A DNA stretch of 64,000 bases, from positions 5,084,001 through 5,148,000 of the forward strand of contig NZ_CP061008.1 of NCBI RefSeq assembly GCF_014490035.1, given 5' to 3'. Below are positions 55,100 to 64,000 of this stretch, in pieces (the first letter of the stretch is position 1; every line of letters starts with the position of its first letter). The notes under the pieces are model-generated. The model did no database searches. It was not told where the DNA came from and saw nothing but the letters and a program-made list of their open reading frames with translations. The DNA is from Achromobacter xylosoxidans. GTDB lineage: Bacteria; Pseudomonadota; Gammaproteobacteria; Burkholderiales; Burkholderiaceae_B. The position numbers and the translations under genes were made by a program.

Positions 55100-55984
55100 T
55101 CAGTTGAACCGGCCGATGCGGCTGAGATCGCTGAAATTCATCCAGATGAAGAACGCGCGTCCGACGATATTGGCTTCCGGTACGAAGCCCCAGTATCGGC
55201 TGTCAGCGCTGTTATCCCGATTATCGCCCATGGCGAAAAACTGCCCCTCGGGTACTTTGCAGCGTACCCCATTTCGGCTGTATTGGCAGTTTTCGCGGAA
55301 TGGGAAACTCGGTATCGGGTCAAGTCGCTGCGGCGTGCCTTCATCAAGCAGGATTTTGTGCTCAACGTCGCCCAACTTCTCATTATATTGCGCAATATAC
55401 GACACACGATCCGGTTCGAAGTAGTCGCCGTCGCGCACATGCGGCACCAATTCGCCGTTGATGTAGAGCTTTTTGTCCAGGTAGGCGACCTCGTCGCCCG
55501 GCAGGCCGACCACGCGCTTGATGTAGTCGATGTTCGGATCCACGGGATAGCGGAACACGAACACGTCGCCGCGCTGGGGCTTGCCCACGTCGATGACCTT
55601 CTTGTCGATGACCGGCAGGCGCAGGCCATAGCTGAACTTGTTCACCAGGATCAGGTCGCCCGATTGCAGGGTCGGCAGCATGGAGCCCGACGGAATGCGG
55701 AACGGCTCGACCACGAACGAGCGCAGCATGAACACGAACAGAATGACGGGGAAGAAGCTGACGGCGTATTCGATCCACCACGGCATGCGGCGCGCAGCGT
55801 CGCCGGCTTCGCGGCGCAGGCGCTCGGCTTCCTGGGCGTCGCCGACCAGGGCCGCATCGTATTGCGCCATTGCCGCCTGGGCCCGGCGTTCGCGGCCCTT
55901 GCGCAGCACTGCCAGATCAAGCACCCAGATAAAGCCGGTCAACACCAGCAAAATAAAAAGAATCAGGGCAAAGTTCCAACTCAT
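55100..55984 (-). CDS. lepB: Signal peptidase I
   Basis: Inner-membrane serine protease that removes Sec and Tat signal peptides. The 294 residues have two N-terminal membrane helices (about 5-25 and 72-92), the catalytic serine in PSGSMLPTL (Ser101) and the catalytic lysine in [11 protein letters not shown] (Lys156). The later [16 protein letters not shown] box is conserved. It lies between lepA (23 nt upstream) and rnc (2 nt), in the usual operon order. Confidence 0.96.
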   Translation of the reverse strand: MSWNFALILFILLVLTGFIWVLDLAVLRKGRERRAQAAMAQYDAALVGDAQEAERLRREAGDAARRMPWWIEYAVSFFPVILFVFMLRSFVVEPFRIPSGSMLPTLQSGDLILVNKFSYGLRLPVIDKKVIDVGKPQRGDVFVFRYPVDPNIDYIKRVVGLPGDEVAYLDKKLYINGELVPHVRDGDYFEPDRVSYIAQYNEKLGDVEHKILLDEGTPQRLDPIPSFPFRENCQYSRNGVRCKVPEGQFFAMGDNRDNSADSRYWGFVPEANIVGRAFFIWMNFSDLSRIGRFN

Positions 55985-56007
55985 CAGCTAACCGCCTTCT
56001 TTGGGTT

Positions 56008-57801
<1,794 letters not shown>

Positions 57802-57910
57802 GCTTGAAGTTATAAGGGACGGAACACTCGGCACTGGGCCGGAAGACACCGCCGCCGGAATACGCACGGCTGACGAGGAGGGTGCCAACGGGCCTGGCCC
57901 GGGCAAAACA

Positions 57911-57931
57911 AGGGGGCGCCATGCGCCCCCT
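57911..57931 (-). terminator. Terminator after mucD
   Basis: GGGGGCGC (57912-57919) pairs with GCGCCCCC (57923-57930) over a 3-nt loop; TTGTTTTG follows on the minus strand. It separates the stress operon from lepA. Confidence 0.7.
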
Positions 57932-58000
57932 CTTGCGGCAACCAGGCATTTTAGCCGGTCTTGCGCCTTTTTTCTGCGGACTCGGAGGACGGGCCCGGCA

Positions 58001-59485
58001 TTACTTCGATGCCGGCACCGCCACCCACTGCGTCTGGTCGCCGCGGCGCACCAGCAGCCCCGCCGCGCGGCCCTTGTCCAGCTTGGCCACGAGCTCGCCG
58101 AACTGCTTGGCGCCGGTGACGTCGGTGTCGTTCAGGGCCAACACGATGTCGCCTTCCTGCAGGCCGGCCTTGGCCGCGGCGCCTTCGGCCACCTTGACCT
58201 GGACGCCGCCCTTGATGCGCAGCTTCTTCTGCACGTCGGCCGGCACGTCGACCACGCCCAAGCCCAGCGCATTGGTGACTTCCGGCACCGGCGGCGCGCC
58301 CTTCTTGCTGGCGCCCGCGGCCTTCTCGGTCGGGATCTCGCCCACCTTGACCGACAGCGTCAGGTTCTTGCCCTTGCGCCACACTTCCATGTCGGCGCGC
58401 GTGCCCGGCTTGGTTTCGCCCACGATGCGGGGCAGGTCGGACCAGCGCTTGATGGGTTCGCCGTTGAACTTGAGGATCACGTCGCCCGGTTGCACGCCTG
58501 CCTGCTCGGCGGGGCCGTCGGCTTCCACGCTGCTGACCAGCGCACCCTCGGCCTTGGGCAGGCCGATGGCTTCGGCCACATCCTTGCCGACTTCGCCGAT
58601 CTGCACGCCGACGCGGCCGCGCGTGACCTTGCCGGTGGCGCGCAGCTGGTCCACCACGCGCATGGCTTCATCGATGGGAATGGCCAGCGAAATGCCCATG
58701 AAGCCGCCGCTGCGCGAAATGATCTGGGAATTGATGCCCACCACTTCACCCTGCAGGTTGATCAGCGGACCGCCCGAGTTGCCCGGGTTGACCGCAACGT
58801 CGGTCTGGATGAACGGCAGGTATTCGCCGGTATCGCGGCCGATGGCGCTGACGATGCCAGAAGTCACGGTGGAATCCAGGCCGAACGGCGAACCGATGGC
58901 CAGCACCCACTGTCCCTTCTTCAGCTGCTTGGGATCGCCGATGACCAGGGGGGTCATGTCCTTGGCTTCGATCTTGATCAGCGCCACGTCGGTGCGCTCG
59001 TCCGTGCCGATGACCTTGGCCTTGAACTCGCGGCCGTCGGTCAGCGTGACGTAAATGTCCGTCGCGTCCACCACCACGTGGTTATTGGTCAGGATGTAGC
59101 CGTCATCGGAAATGAAGAAGCCGGAGCCCACGCCGCGCGGCACGGTGCGCTCTTCGGGCTGCGAAGGCTGCGGGCGCTGGCGTTGCGACGGGCCCGGCTG
59201 GCCGCCGCCGGGCGGTTGGAATTCGGGGCCGAAGAACCAACGGAACAGTTCATAGGGATCGTTGCCGCCGCCGGGACCCATGCCGCGCACCGGCACCGTG
59301 GCCGTCGTGCGGATGTTGACGACCGCAGGGTCGGCCTTTTCGACAATGCTCGTGAAATCAGGCAGCGCCACCGTCGGCGCCTGGGCGATGGCGGCAGGCG
59401 CGTAGGCGCCGGCCATCATGACGCTGGCCGCGGCCGCCACCAGAAAGCGCCGCAAAAAAGCACTCGACACTGTCATTGCTTTCAT
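58001..59485 (-). CDS. mucD: Periplasmic Do-type serine protease MucD (DegP family)
   Basis: Periplasmic chaperone-protease that degrades misfolded envelope proteins and helps control sigma-E. The ATG at 59485 has GGAG 8 nt upstream, giving 494 residues. A signal peptide (cleavage near AIAQA, residue 34) precedes the trypsin-like domain with His136 (NNHVV), Asp166 (DVALI) and Ser237 (GNSGGP), then two PDZ domains. The Pro/Gly-rich stretch at residues 85-112 is an unusual linker in the LA-loop region. It lies 40 nt after mucB, the last gene of the rpoE operon. Confidence 0.94.
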   Translation of the reverse strand: MKAMTVSSAFLRRFLVAAAASVMMAGAYAPAAIAQAPTVALPDFTSIVEKADPAVVNIRTTATVPVRGMGPGGGNDPYELFRWFFGPEFQPPGGGQPGPSQRQRPQPSQPEERTVPRGVGSGFFISDDGYILTNNHVVVDATDIYVTLTDGREFKAKVIGTDERTDVALIKIEAKDMTPLVIGDPKQLKKGQWVLAIGSPFGLDSTVTSGIVSAIGRDTGEYLPFIQTDVAVNPGNSGGPLINLQGEVVGINSQIISRSGGFMGISLAIPIDEAMRVVDQLRATGKVTRGRVGVQIGEVGKDVAEAIGLPKAEGALVSSVEADGPAEQAGVQPGDVILKFNGEPIKRWSDLPRIVGETKPGTRADMEVWRKGKNLTLSVKVGEIPTEKAAGASKKGAPPVPEVTNALGLGVVDVPADVQKKLRIKGGVQVKVAEGAAAKAGLQEGDIVLALNDTDVTGAKQFGELVAKLDKGRAAGLLVRRGDQTQWVAVPASK

Positions 59486-59525
59486 AAGTGTTACTCCGAA
59501 ATTGCTGCTTGCCACACCCGGCCGA

Positions 59526-60608
59526 TCACTTGGAATCGGCCCCGGGCGCTGCCGCCGCAGGCGCGGCGGGCACATATTCAGTGGCTTGCGCCAGCTGTTC
59601 CAACGTCGCGAGGGGCACTTCGCCCACGGCGGTCAGCCAGAAATCAGCGATGCGCGTGCCGTAGACCGTGATCGCCCCGCGCTGCGCGGCGCCATGGGGA
59701 GGACGGTGACCGCGCTGGCTGTCGTAGGGTTCGATGAACACGGAAATGGCCGCCAGTCCATCGGACAATACCATCTGGTTGACCGTGATGCCCTTCCCCA
59801 TCGAACGGGCCACCTGCATGACGGCCTTGAACCCCTTGGGCGCCGGGATGCGCCAGCCTTGGGCGGCCAGATCCACCGGCTTCATGGAGGGTTCTAGCAC
59901 CTTCCAGTCGCGCGTGCTCCAGCGCGAAGTCAGCAACTGGGGGTCGACTTCCGAACCTAGCCGCAGCGAGGTGAACGACACCTGCTCGACCACGCCGCGG
60001 GCGGCGTTCAGCGTCTGGGCCTTGAGCAGCAGATTGGTTTCGACGTCCGCGCACAGCCGGTAGCCATAACGCAGCTTGTCCAGCGGTTCGATCGTGATCA
60101 GGCGGCACTCGCGCCCGGCCACGCGGTGCAGGGCGGATTCGGCATGGATCTTGTAGTGTTCGGACAGGTTGGCCGCCTCGCCCAGCAGCAGGCCGGGGAA
60201 GCGGTCGCCGCGGCGGCGTTCCAGCAGCACGGTCTTGCGCTCGGGGAGGAGACACTGCACGTCTTCGTTGTGGCGCAGATACTCGCGGGGTTGGCCGTCG
60301 AGGATTTCCAGGCGCTCGCGTTCGCCGGTGCCGTCTACCACGTGCACCAGGCGCGAGGACTGGATCGTTTCACCCTGCTGGTACATGAAGACGCCCGCGT
60401 AGTCCTGCTTGCGGGCGGCTTGTTGGATGCGCGTCAGCAGCTGAACCACGTCATCGGTGGCAGCAGGCGCGGCATCGGCTGCGCGCGCGGGTTCGTGCGC
60501 AGCCAGGAAAGCGGTCAAGAGCGTTGCGGCAAACCAGCCGGCGCGGTGGGCCTGCAGCGTGGCGGCCCGGCCCAGCACCGGCCAGCGCGATGGAAGCACC
60601 AACGCCAT
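59526..60608 (-). CDS. rseB: Periplasmic regulator MucB/RseB
   Basis: Binds the periplasmic face of the anti-sigma factor and senses lipoproteins or LPS intermediates. A 360-residue protein with a long signal region (hydrophobic AGWFAATLLTAFLAAHEPARA, about 24-44), then a LolA-like N-terminal domain (QDYAGVFMYQQGETIQSSRLVHVVDG) and C-terminal domain (PAPKGFKAVMQVARSM). Its ATG overlaps the rseA stop by one base. Cytosolic sigma-E release depends on RseA/RseB. Confidence 0.92.
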   Translation of the reverse strand: MALVLPSRWPVLGRAATLQAHRAGWFAATLLTAFLAAHEPARAADAAPAATDDVVQLLTRIQQAARKQDYAGVFMYQQGETIQSSRLVHVVDGTGERERLEILDGQPREYLRHNEDVQCLLPERKTVLLERRRGDRFPGLLLGEAANLSEHYKIHAESALHRVAGRECRLITIEPLDKLRYGYRLCADVETNLLLKAQTLNAARGVVEQVSFTSLRLGSEVDPQLLTSRWSTRDWKVLEPSMKPVDLAAQGWRIPAPKGFKAVMQVARSMGKGITVNQMVLSDGLAAISVFIEPYDSQRGHRPPHGAAQRGAITVYGTRIADFWLTAVGEVPLATLEQLAQATEYVPAAPAAAAPGADSK

Positions 60609-61114
60609 CAGCGCCCCACCCCGGTGTCGAACGACACCTGGCGCACAGCGCTCGGGCCGGCCATCTGGCGATGCGCTTCCAGGTAGTCGCGCAAGCCCGA
60701 ATCGTCGGCGGCCGCGGCCGGCGAGCTGGCATCGGCCAGTACGCGGACTTCGGTCGCAGGTTCGCCGGTCAGGTAAGGCTGCGCCACCCAGGCGACGGTC
60801 GCCACGGCGGCGGCCACCGCCAGGCCGGACAAGCCGACTCGCAATGGCGAGCGGCGCCGAGGCGCCGCAACAATGGGCAATTCCGCGTCCAGCGCCCGTG
60901 CCAGGCGGGCCTGGAAGGCCGCGCTGGGGGTCAGCGCCAGATCGGCGTTGCGCAGGGAATCACCGATCAGATGATAGGTGTCCCAGGTCTCGCGCCCCTC
61001 GCGGGACAACAAGCCGGGAAAGATGTCGTCGGATTCCTCTCCGTCCATCCAGGCGGAAACCGACTCCTCCCAGGAGGACTCGGCGATCACAACGGATTTG
61101 GCTGCTGTTTGCAT
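60608..61114 (-). CDS. rseA: Anti-sigma-E factor RseA/MucA
   Basis: Membrane-spanning inhibitor of RpoE. The ATG at 61114 (GGAG 8 nt upstream) gives 168 residues. The N-terminal cytosolic domain (SWEESVSAWMDGEESDDIF) binds sigma, a single membrane segment lies at about residues 92-110 (VGLSGLAVAAAVATVAWVAQ), and the C-terminal periplasmic part (DYLEAHRQMAG) is short and Ala-rich. Translational coupling with rseB and 12 nt from rpoE. Confidence 0.92.
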   Translation of the reverse strand: MQTAAKSVVIAESSWEESVSAWMDGEESDDIFPGLLSREGRETWDTYHLIGDSLRNADLALTPSAAFQARLARALDAELPIVAAPRRRSPLRVGLSGLAVAAAVATVAWVAQPYLTGEPATEVRVLADASSPAAAADDSGLRDYLEAHRQMAGPSAVRQVSFDTGVGR

Positions 61115-61126
61115 GACTGCCACTCC

Positions 61127-61726
61127 TTACCAGCGACGCTCGGCATCGGTGCCTAGCAATGGACGCAACTTGACGGCGATGGCTTCGCGCGCACGAAAAA
61201 TGCGGGAACGCACCGTACCGATCGGGCAATCCATGCTCTGGGCGATGTCTTCGTAACTCATACCTTCGATTTCACGCAGGACAATTGCGGTACGCAACTC
61301 TTCAGGCAATTCCTCAATCGCGGCGTTCACCGTCTCGGCGATTTCGCGGCTGGCGACCATGGACTCCGGCGTGCTTATATCGGTTAGGTTGTCGGTTTCG
61401 TTAAAAGTTTCACCGTCTTCCGTTTCTATCGCATTGGGCGCGCTGGGACGCCGGCCCTGCGAGGCCAGCCAATTGCGCGCCGTATTGATGGCGATCCGGT
61501 ACAGCCAGGTGTAAAAGGCGCTTTCCCCGCGGAACTGGGGCAAGGCGCGGTAGGCCTTGATGAAAGCCTCCTGGGCCACGTCCTCGATTTCCGAGGGGTC
61601 GCGGATCATGCGGGCCAGCAGACGGAGAATCTTGCGCTGGTACTTGAGCACCAGCAGGTCGAAAGCCTTCTTGTCGCCCCGCTGGACGCGCGCGACAAGC
61701 TCGGCGTCGACTTCGCGCTCGCTCAT
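61127..61726 (-). CDS. rpoE: RNA polymerase sigma-E factor
   Basis: ECF sigma factor for envelope stress, 199 residues. Sigma-2 region (AFDLLVLKYQRKILRLLARMI and DVAQEAFIKAYRALPQFRGES) and sigma-4 (LPEELRTAIVLREIEGMSYEDIAQSMDCPIGTVRSRIFRAREAI) are complete. The start at 61726 overlaps the end of the YgfX-like gene by 4 nt. It heads rpoE-rseA-rseB-mucD and is held by RseA until released by regulated proteolysis. Sequence matches the well-studied gammaproteobacterial RpoE subfamily. Confidence 0.95.
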   Translation of the reverse strand: MSEREVDAELVARVQRGDKKAFDLLVLKYQRKILRLLARMIRDPSEIEDVAQEAFIKAYRALPQFRGESAFYTWLYRIAINTARNWLASQGRRPSAPNAIETEDGETFNETDNLTDISTPESMVASREIAETVNAAIEELPEELRTAIVLREIEGMSYEDIAQSMDCPIGTVRSRIFRAREAIAVKLRPLLGTDAERRW

Positions 61727-62217
61727 GACGCCTCCCGCAGACTGGGCGCCGGACGGGCGGGCCGCGCCGCGCCGGCCAGCAGGCACAGGCGCCGCCAGGA
61801 CTCGGGGCGCAACGTCCGTTGCCAGACGGTGAGGGTGATTGTGCTGTTGGTAAAGGCCGTACTCCCGGTGGACAAGGGCTGCAAAGTGAGCGTCAGCCAG
61901 CGGGGACCGCGCTGTTCTTGCAACAGCCTTGCGTCCTGCCAGCCTTGCGGCAGGCGTACCTGCCAGCTCCCTGCCCCGGCTGCCGCACGCAATGCGGATA
62001 CGGGGGACAGGCTGCTCCGTGCCGAGTGTAACAGCCTGGCCAGCACAAGCAGGAGCGCGATTGCCGCGCCCGCTGCCCATGCCATACCGTGCCAGAACGC
62101 CGCCGTCAGCACGCAGGCGCCGGCCGCGGCCAGCGCCAGGCCCAAAAGCGCCATGGCGCTTCCTGGCCGCCTGACAGGCACGCGAAACGCCCAGCGTTCC
62201 CCGAGCGCCTCTTCCAA
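61723..62217 (-). CDS. YgfX-like small membrane protein
   Basis: A 164-residue protein (143 if the ATG at 62154 is the start) encoded between fabF and rpoE. A TTG right after the fabF stop is used here; the start is uncertain. Two adjacent membrane helices (MALLGLALAAAGACVLTAAFW and WAAGAAIALLLVLARLL) are followed by a soluble tail ending TLTVWQRTLRPESWRRLCLL. This topology and the C-terminal Pro-Glu-Ser-Trp-Arg-Arg-Leu motif resemble YgfX (CptA), which in E. coli affects cytoskeletal proteins. Its stop overlaps the rpoE start by 4 nt. Confidence 0.6.
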   Translation of the reverse strand: MEEALGERWAFRVPVRRPGSAMALLGLALAAAGACVLTAAFWHGMAWAAGAAIALLLVLARLLHSARSSLSPVSALRAAAGAGSWQVRLPQGWQDARLLQEQRGPRWLTLTLQPLSTGSTAFTNSTITLTVWQRTLRPESWRRLCLLAGAARPARPAPSLREAS

Positions 62218-62218
62218 A

Positions 62219-63448
62219 TCAGACCCGGCGAACGGCCATCGAGCCGTTGGTGCCGCCGAAGCCGAACGAGTTGGACAGGCCGACATCGATCTTCATCTGC
62301 CGCGCCTCGTTGGCGCAGTAATCCAGATCGCATTCAGGATCTTGATTGAAGATGTTGATCGTGGGCGGCGAGATCTGGTTGTAGACCGCCAGGGTCGTGA
62401 ACACCGCCTCGATGCCGCCGGCCGCGCCGAGCAGGTGCCCGGTCATGGACTTGGTCGAATTGACCACCAGCTTCTTGGCGTGGTCGCCGAAAGCCAGTTT
62501 CAGCGCGTCGGTCTCGTTCTTGTCGCCCAGGGGCGTCGAAGTGCCGTGGGCGTTGACGTACTGCACGTCTTCGGCATTCAGGCCGCCGTTGCGCAGCGCG
62601 TTCAGAACGCCGCGGCGCGGGCCGTCCTTGTCGGGAGCCGTGATGTGGTGAGCGTCCGAACTCATGCCATAGCCTGCCAGCTCGCCGTAGATGCGCGCGC
62701 CGCGCTTCTTGGCGTGTTCGTATTCTTCCAGCACCAGTACGCCTGCACCCTCGCCCAACACGAAGCCGTCGCGGTCGCGGTCCCAGGGACGCGATGCCGT
62801 TTCAGGATCGTCATTGCGGGTCGACAAGGCGCGCATGGCGGCGAAACCGCCAATGCCCAGCGGCGACACGGTCGACTCGGCGCCGCCGGCCACCATGACG
62901 TCGGCATCGCCGTACTCGATCAGGCGCGCGGCATCGCCGATGCAATGCAGGCCAGTGGTGCAAGCCGACACCACCGCGTAGCTCGGCCCCTTCATGCCAT
63001 ACGTGATGGACAAGTGGCCGGAGATCAGGTTGATCAGCGAACCCGGCACGAAGAACGGCGAAATGCGGCGCGGTCCCTTGGCCAGATATTCAACCTGCGT
63101 TTCCTCGATGCGCGGCAGGCCGCCGATGCCCGAGCCCACGATCACGCCGATGCGTTCCGCGTTGGCTTCGGTGACTTCCAGACCGCAGTCGCGCCATGCC
63201 TGCATCCCGGCAGCCAGGCCGTAATGGATGAAGGTATCCATCTGGCGGGCTTCCTTGGCCGAGATATAGGTGCTGATGTCGAAGTCTTTGACTTCGCCGG
63301 CAATATGCGTGGTGATGGCCGAGGGATCGAAACGGGTGATACGGCTGATGCCAGAACGTCCGTTGACGATATTGTCCCAAGCGGTGGTCAAGTCGTTCCC
63401 GACGGGAGAAACGATACCCAGGCCAGTGATGACGACACGTCGCTTCAC
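62219..63448 (-). CDS. fabF: 3-oxoacyl-ACP synthase II
   Basis: Condensing enzyme of fatty-acid elongation. The GTG at 63448 is preceded by GAGGAG and starts the conserved VKRRVVITGLGIVSPVG, giving 409 residues. The active-site cysteine is Cys163 in SACTTG, with the two catalytic histidines in VNAHGTSTP and STKSMTGHLLGAAG. FabF elongates palmitoleate to cis-vaccenate. It is separated from acpP by 192 nt that contain inverted repeats but no obvious gene. Confidence 0.95.
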   Translation of the reverse strand: MKRRVVITGLGIVSPVGNDLTTAWDNIVNGRSGISRITRFDPSAITTHIAGEVKDFDISTYISAKEARQMDTFIHYGLAAGMQAWRDCGLEVTEANAERIGVIVGSGIGGLPRIEETQVEYLAKGPRRISPFFVPGSLINLISGHLSITYGMKGPSYAVVSACTTGLHCIGDAARLIEYGDADVMVAGGAESTVSPLGIGGFAAMRALSTRNDDPETASRPWDRDRDGFVLGEGAGVLVLEEYEHAKKRGARIYGELAGYGMSSDAHHITAPDKDGPRRGVLNALRNGGLNAEDVQYVNAHGTSTPLGDKNETDALKLAFGDHAKKLVVNSTKSMTGHLLGAAGGIEAVFTTLAVYNQISPPTINIFNQDPECDLDYCANEARQMKIDVGLSNSFGFGGTNGSMAVRRV

Positions 63449-63640
63449 GGATGACTCCTCAAACAGACAAAAGAAAGGCGGTTTTCGGGATGCGCTGCAC
63501 GTGCGGCCCACGCGAAAGCGGGTCGGGCATTACAACGCCCTTCCCGCATGCGGACCGCACGGCAAATTCCTGAAACCGCCCCGATTTCCCGGTTGGCTGC
63601 GACGGACGCCGCAAGGCAACCAGAAGGGTAAAAGCCCAGC

Positions 63641-63880
63641 TTACTGCTTGCCGTGCGAATTGATGTAGTCAATCGCTTGTTGCACGGTCGTGATCTTTTC
63701 GGCCTCTTCGTCGGGGATCTCGGTCTCGAATTCGTCTTCGAGCGCCATGACCAGTTCGACCATGTCGAGCGAATCGGCACCGAGGTCGTCAAGGAAGGAG
63801 GATTCGTTCTTGATCTCGGCTTCGTTGACGCCAAGTTGTTCAGCGACGATCTTCTTGACGCGCTGTTCGATGCTTTCCAT
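63641..63880 (-). CDS. acpP: Acyl carrier protein
   Basis: The 79-residue acidic carrier of fatty-acid synthesis. The ATG at 63880 has GGAG 6 nt upstream. The phosphopantetheine-attachment serine is Ser37 in GADSLDMVE. It feeds FabF and the other Fab enzymes and donates acyl chains to lipid A and phospholipid synthesis. A strong -10 element lies upstream. Confidence 0.97.
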
Positions 63881-63910
63881 GCAGATCTCCAATTGGGAAA
63901 AATCCCGCGA

Positions 63911-63916
63911 ATTATA
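63911..63916 (-). promoter_or_regulatory. acpP: acpP promoter -10 element
   Basis: On the minus strand TATAAT lies 31-36 nt before the acpP start. A weak -35 (GTCGCA, 16 nt upstream of the -10) is possible. Confidence 0.6.
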
Positions 63917-64000
63917 GCCAAGCGCGGAGTTTTGCGACGCCTGGCCGTGACAAAAATAACACCGCGCACTTGATCTGTCGCCGGGAGTGGCGCAGGAAAC

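Noticed and set aside
63449..63640. A small gene between fabF and acpP
   Set aside because: Only short frames without start signals; inverted GTGCGG/CCGCAC repeats are the sole structure.

Overview
The window is GC-rich chromosomal DNA (roughly two-thirds G+C) from a betaproteobacterium, most likely Alcaligenaceae of the Achromobacter/Bordetella type. Three things point there: many periplasmic-binding-protein transporters including a Bug-type receptor, the order pepA-holC-DUF2486-like, and the block acpP-fabF-rpoE-mucA-mucB-mucD-lepA-lepB-rnc-era-recO. This is inference from gene content and order; no database search was run. I see no rRNA, tRNA, CRISPR array, insertion sequence, prophage or origin. 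No stretch above 300 bases lacks a gene; the longest spacer is about 287 bases (35266-35552).

Layout. (1) 1-11608: a small membrane protein, then a long minus-strand operon: RpiR-type regulator, isoaspartyl peptidase/asparaginase, a glutathione/oligopeptide ABC importer (GsiA-B-C-D type), a DmpA-type aminopeptidase, a DppA-type D-aminopeptidase and an Xaa-Pro aminopeptidase. It looks like a dedicated system for importing and digesting peptides with unusual bonds. (2) 11799-18511: GNAT acetyltransferase, a two-subunit 3-oxoacid CoA-transferase, a thioesterase, electron-transfer flavoprotein-ubiquinone oxidoreductase, an SDR protein, and a degenerate cytochrome P450 coupled to an antibiotic-biosynthesis-monooxygenase-fold protein. 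(3) 18522-27335: a second dipeptide-type ABC importer with a C45 (penicillin acyltransferase-like) hydrolase, a divergent GntR regulator and an omega-aminotransferase. (4) 27349-35265: threonine aldolase, DMT exporter, acetyl-CoA synthetase, and a tightly overlapped propionyl-CoA synthetase / GlcG-like / MFS operon. (5) 35553-41877: NlpC/P60 lipoprotein, a DUF2325 gene with a strong Fur-box candidate, CysB, methylmalonate-semialdehyde dehydrogenase, a branched-chain-type receptor and a divergent LysR. (6) 41929-48751: LptF, PepA, HolC, a DUF2486-like protein, a Bax-inhibitor-1 protein behind two sigma-E-like promoters, three tandem 38-bp terminator hairpins, a Tat-exported aldo/keto reductase and an NTP-exchanger-like transporter. 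(7) 48842-52850: Bug receptor, AstE/AspA deacylase, threonine-synthase-like PLP enzyme and LysR. (8) 52869-63880: the housekeeping and envelope-stress block from recO back to acpP, all on the minus strand.

How the genes fit together. Regions 1, 3, 5 and 7 are nutrient modules pairing a periplasmic receptor with intracellular hydrolases or dehydrogenases and a local regulator. Region 8 and the Bax-inhibitor gene concern envelope integrity: RpoE with its anti-sigma pair and periplasmic protease, signal peptidase, LepA, and a possible RpoE-controlled membrane quality-control protein. No single gene is unprecedented. The least ordinary items are the peptide-salvage operon, the P450/ABM pair, the PrpE-GlcG-MFS operon, the C45 hydrolase importer, the triplicated terminator and the tandem sigma-E-like promoters.
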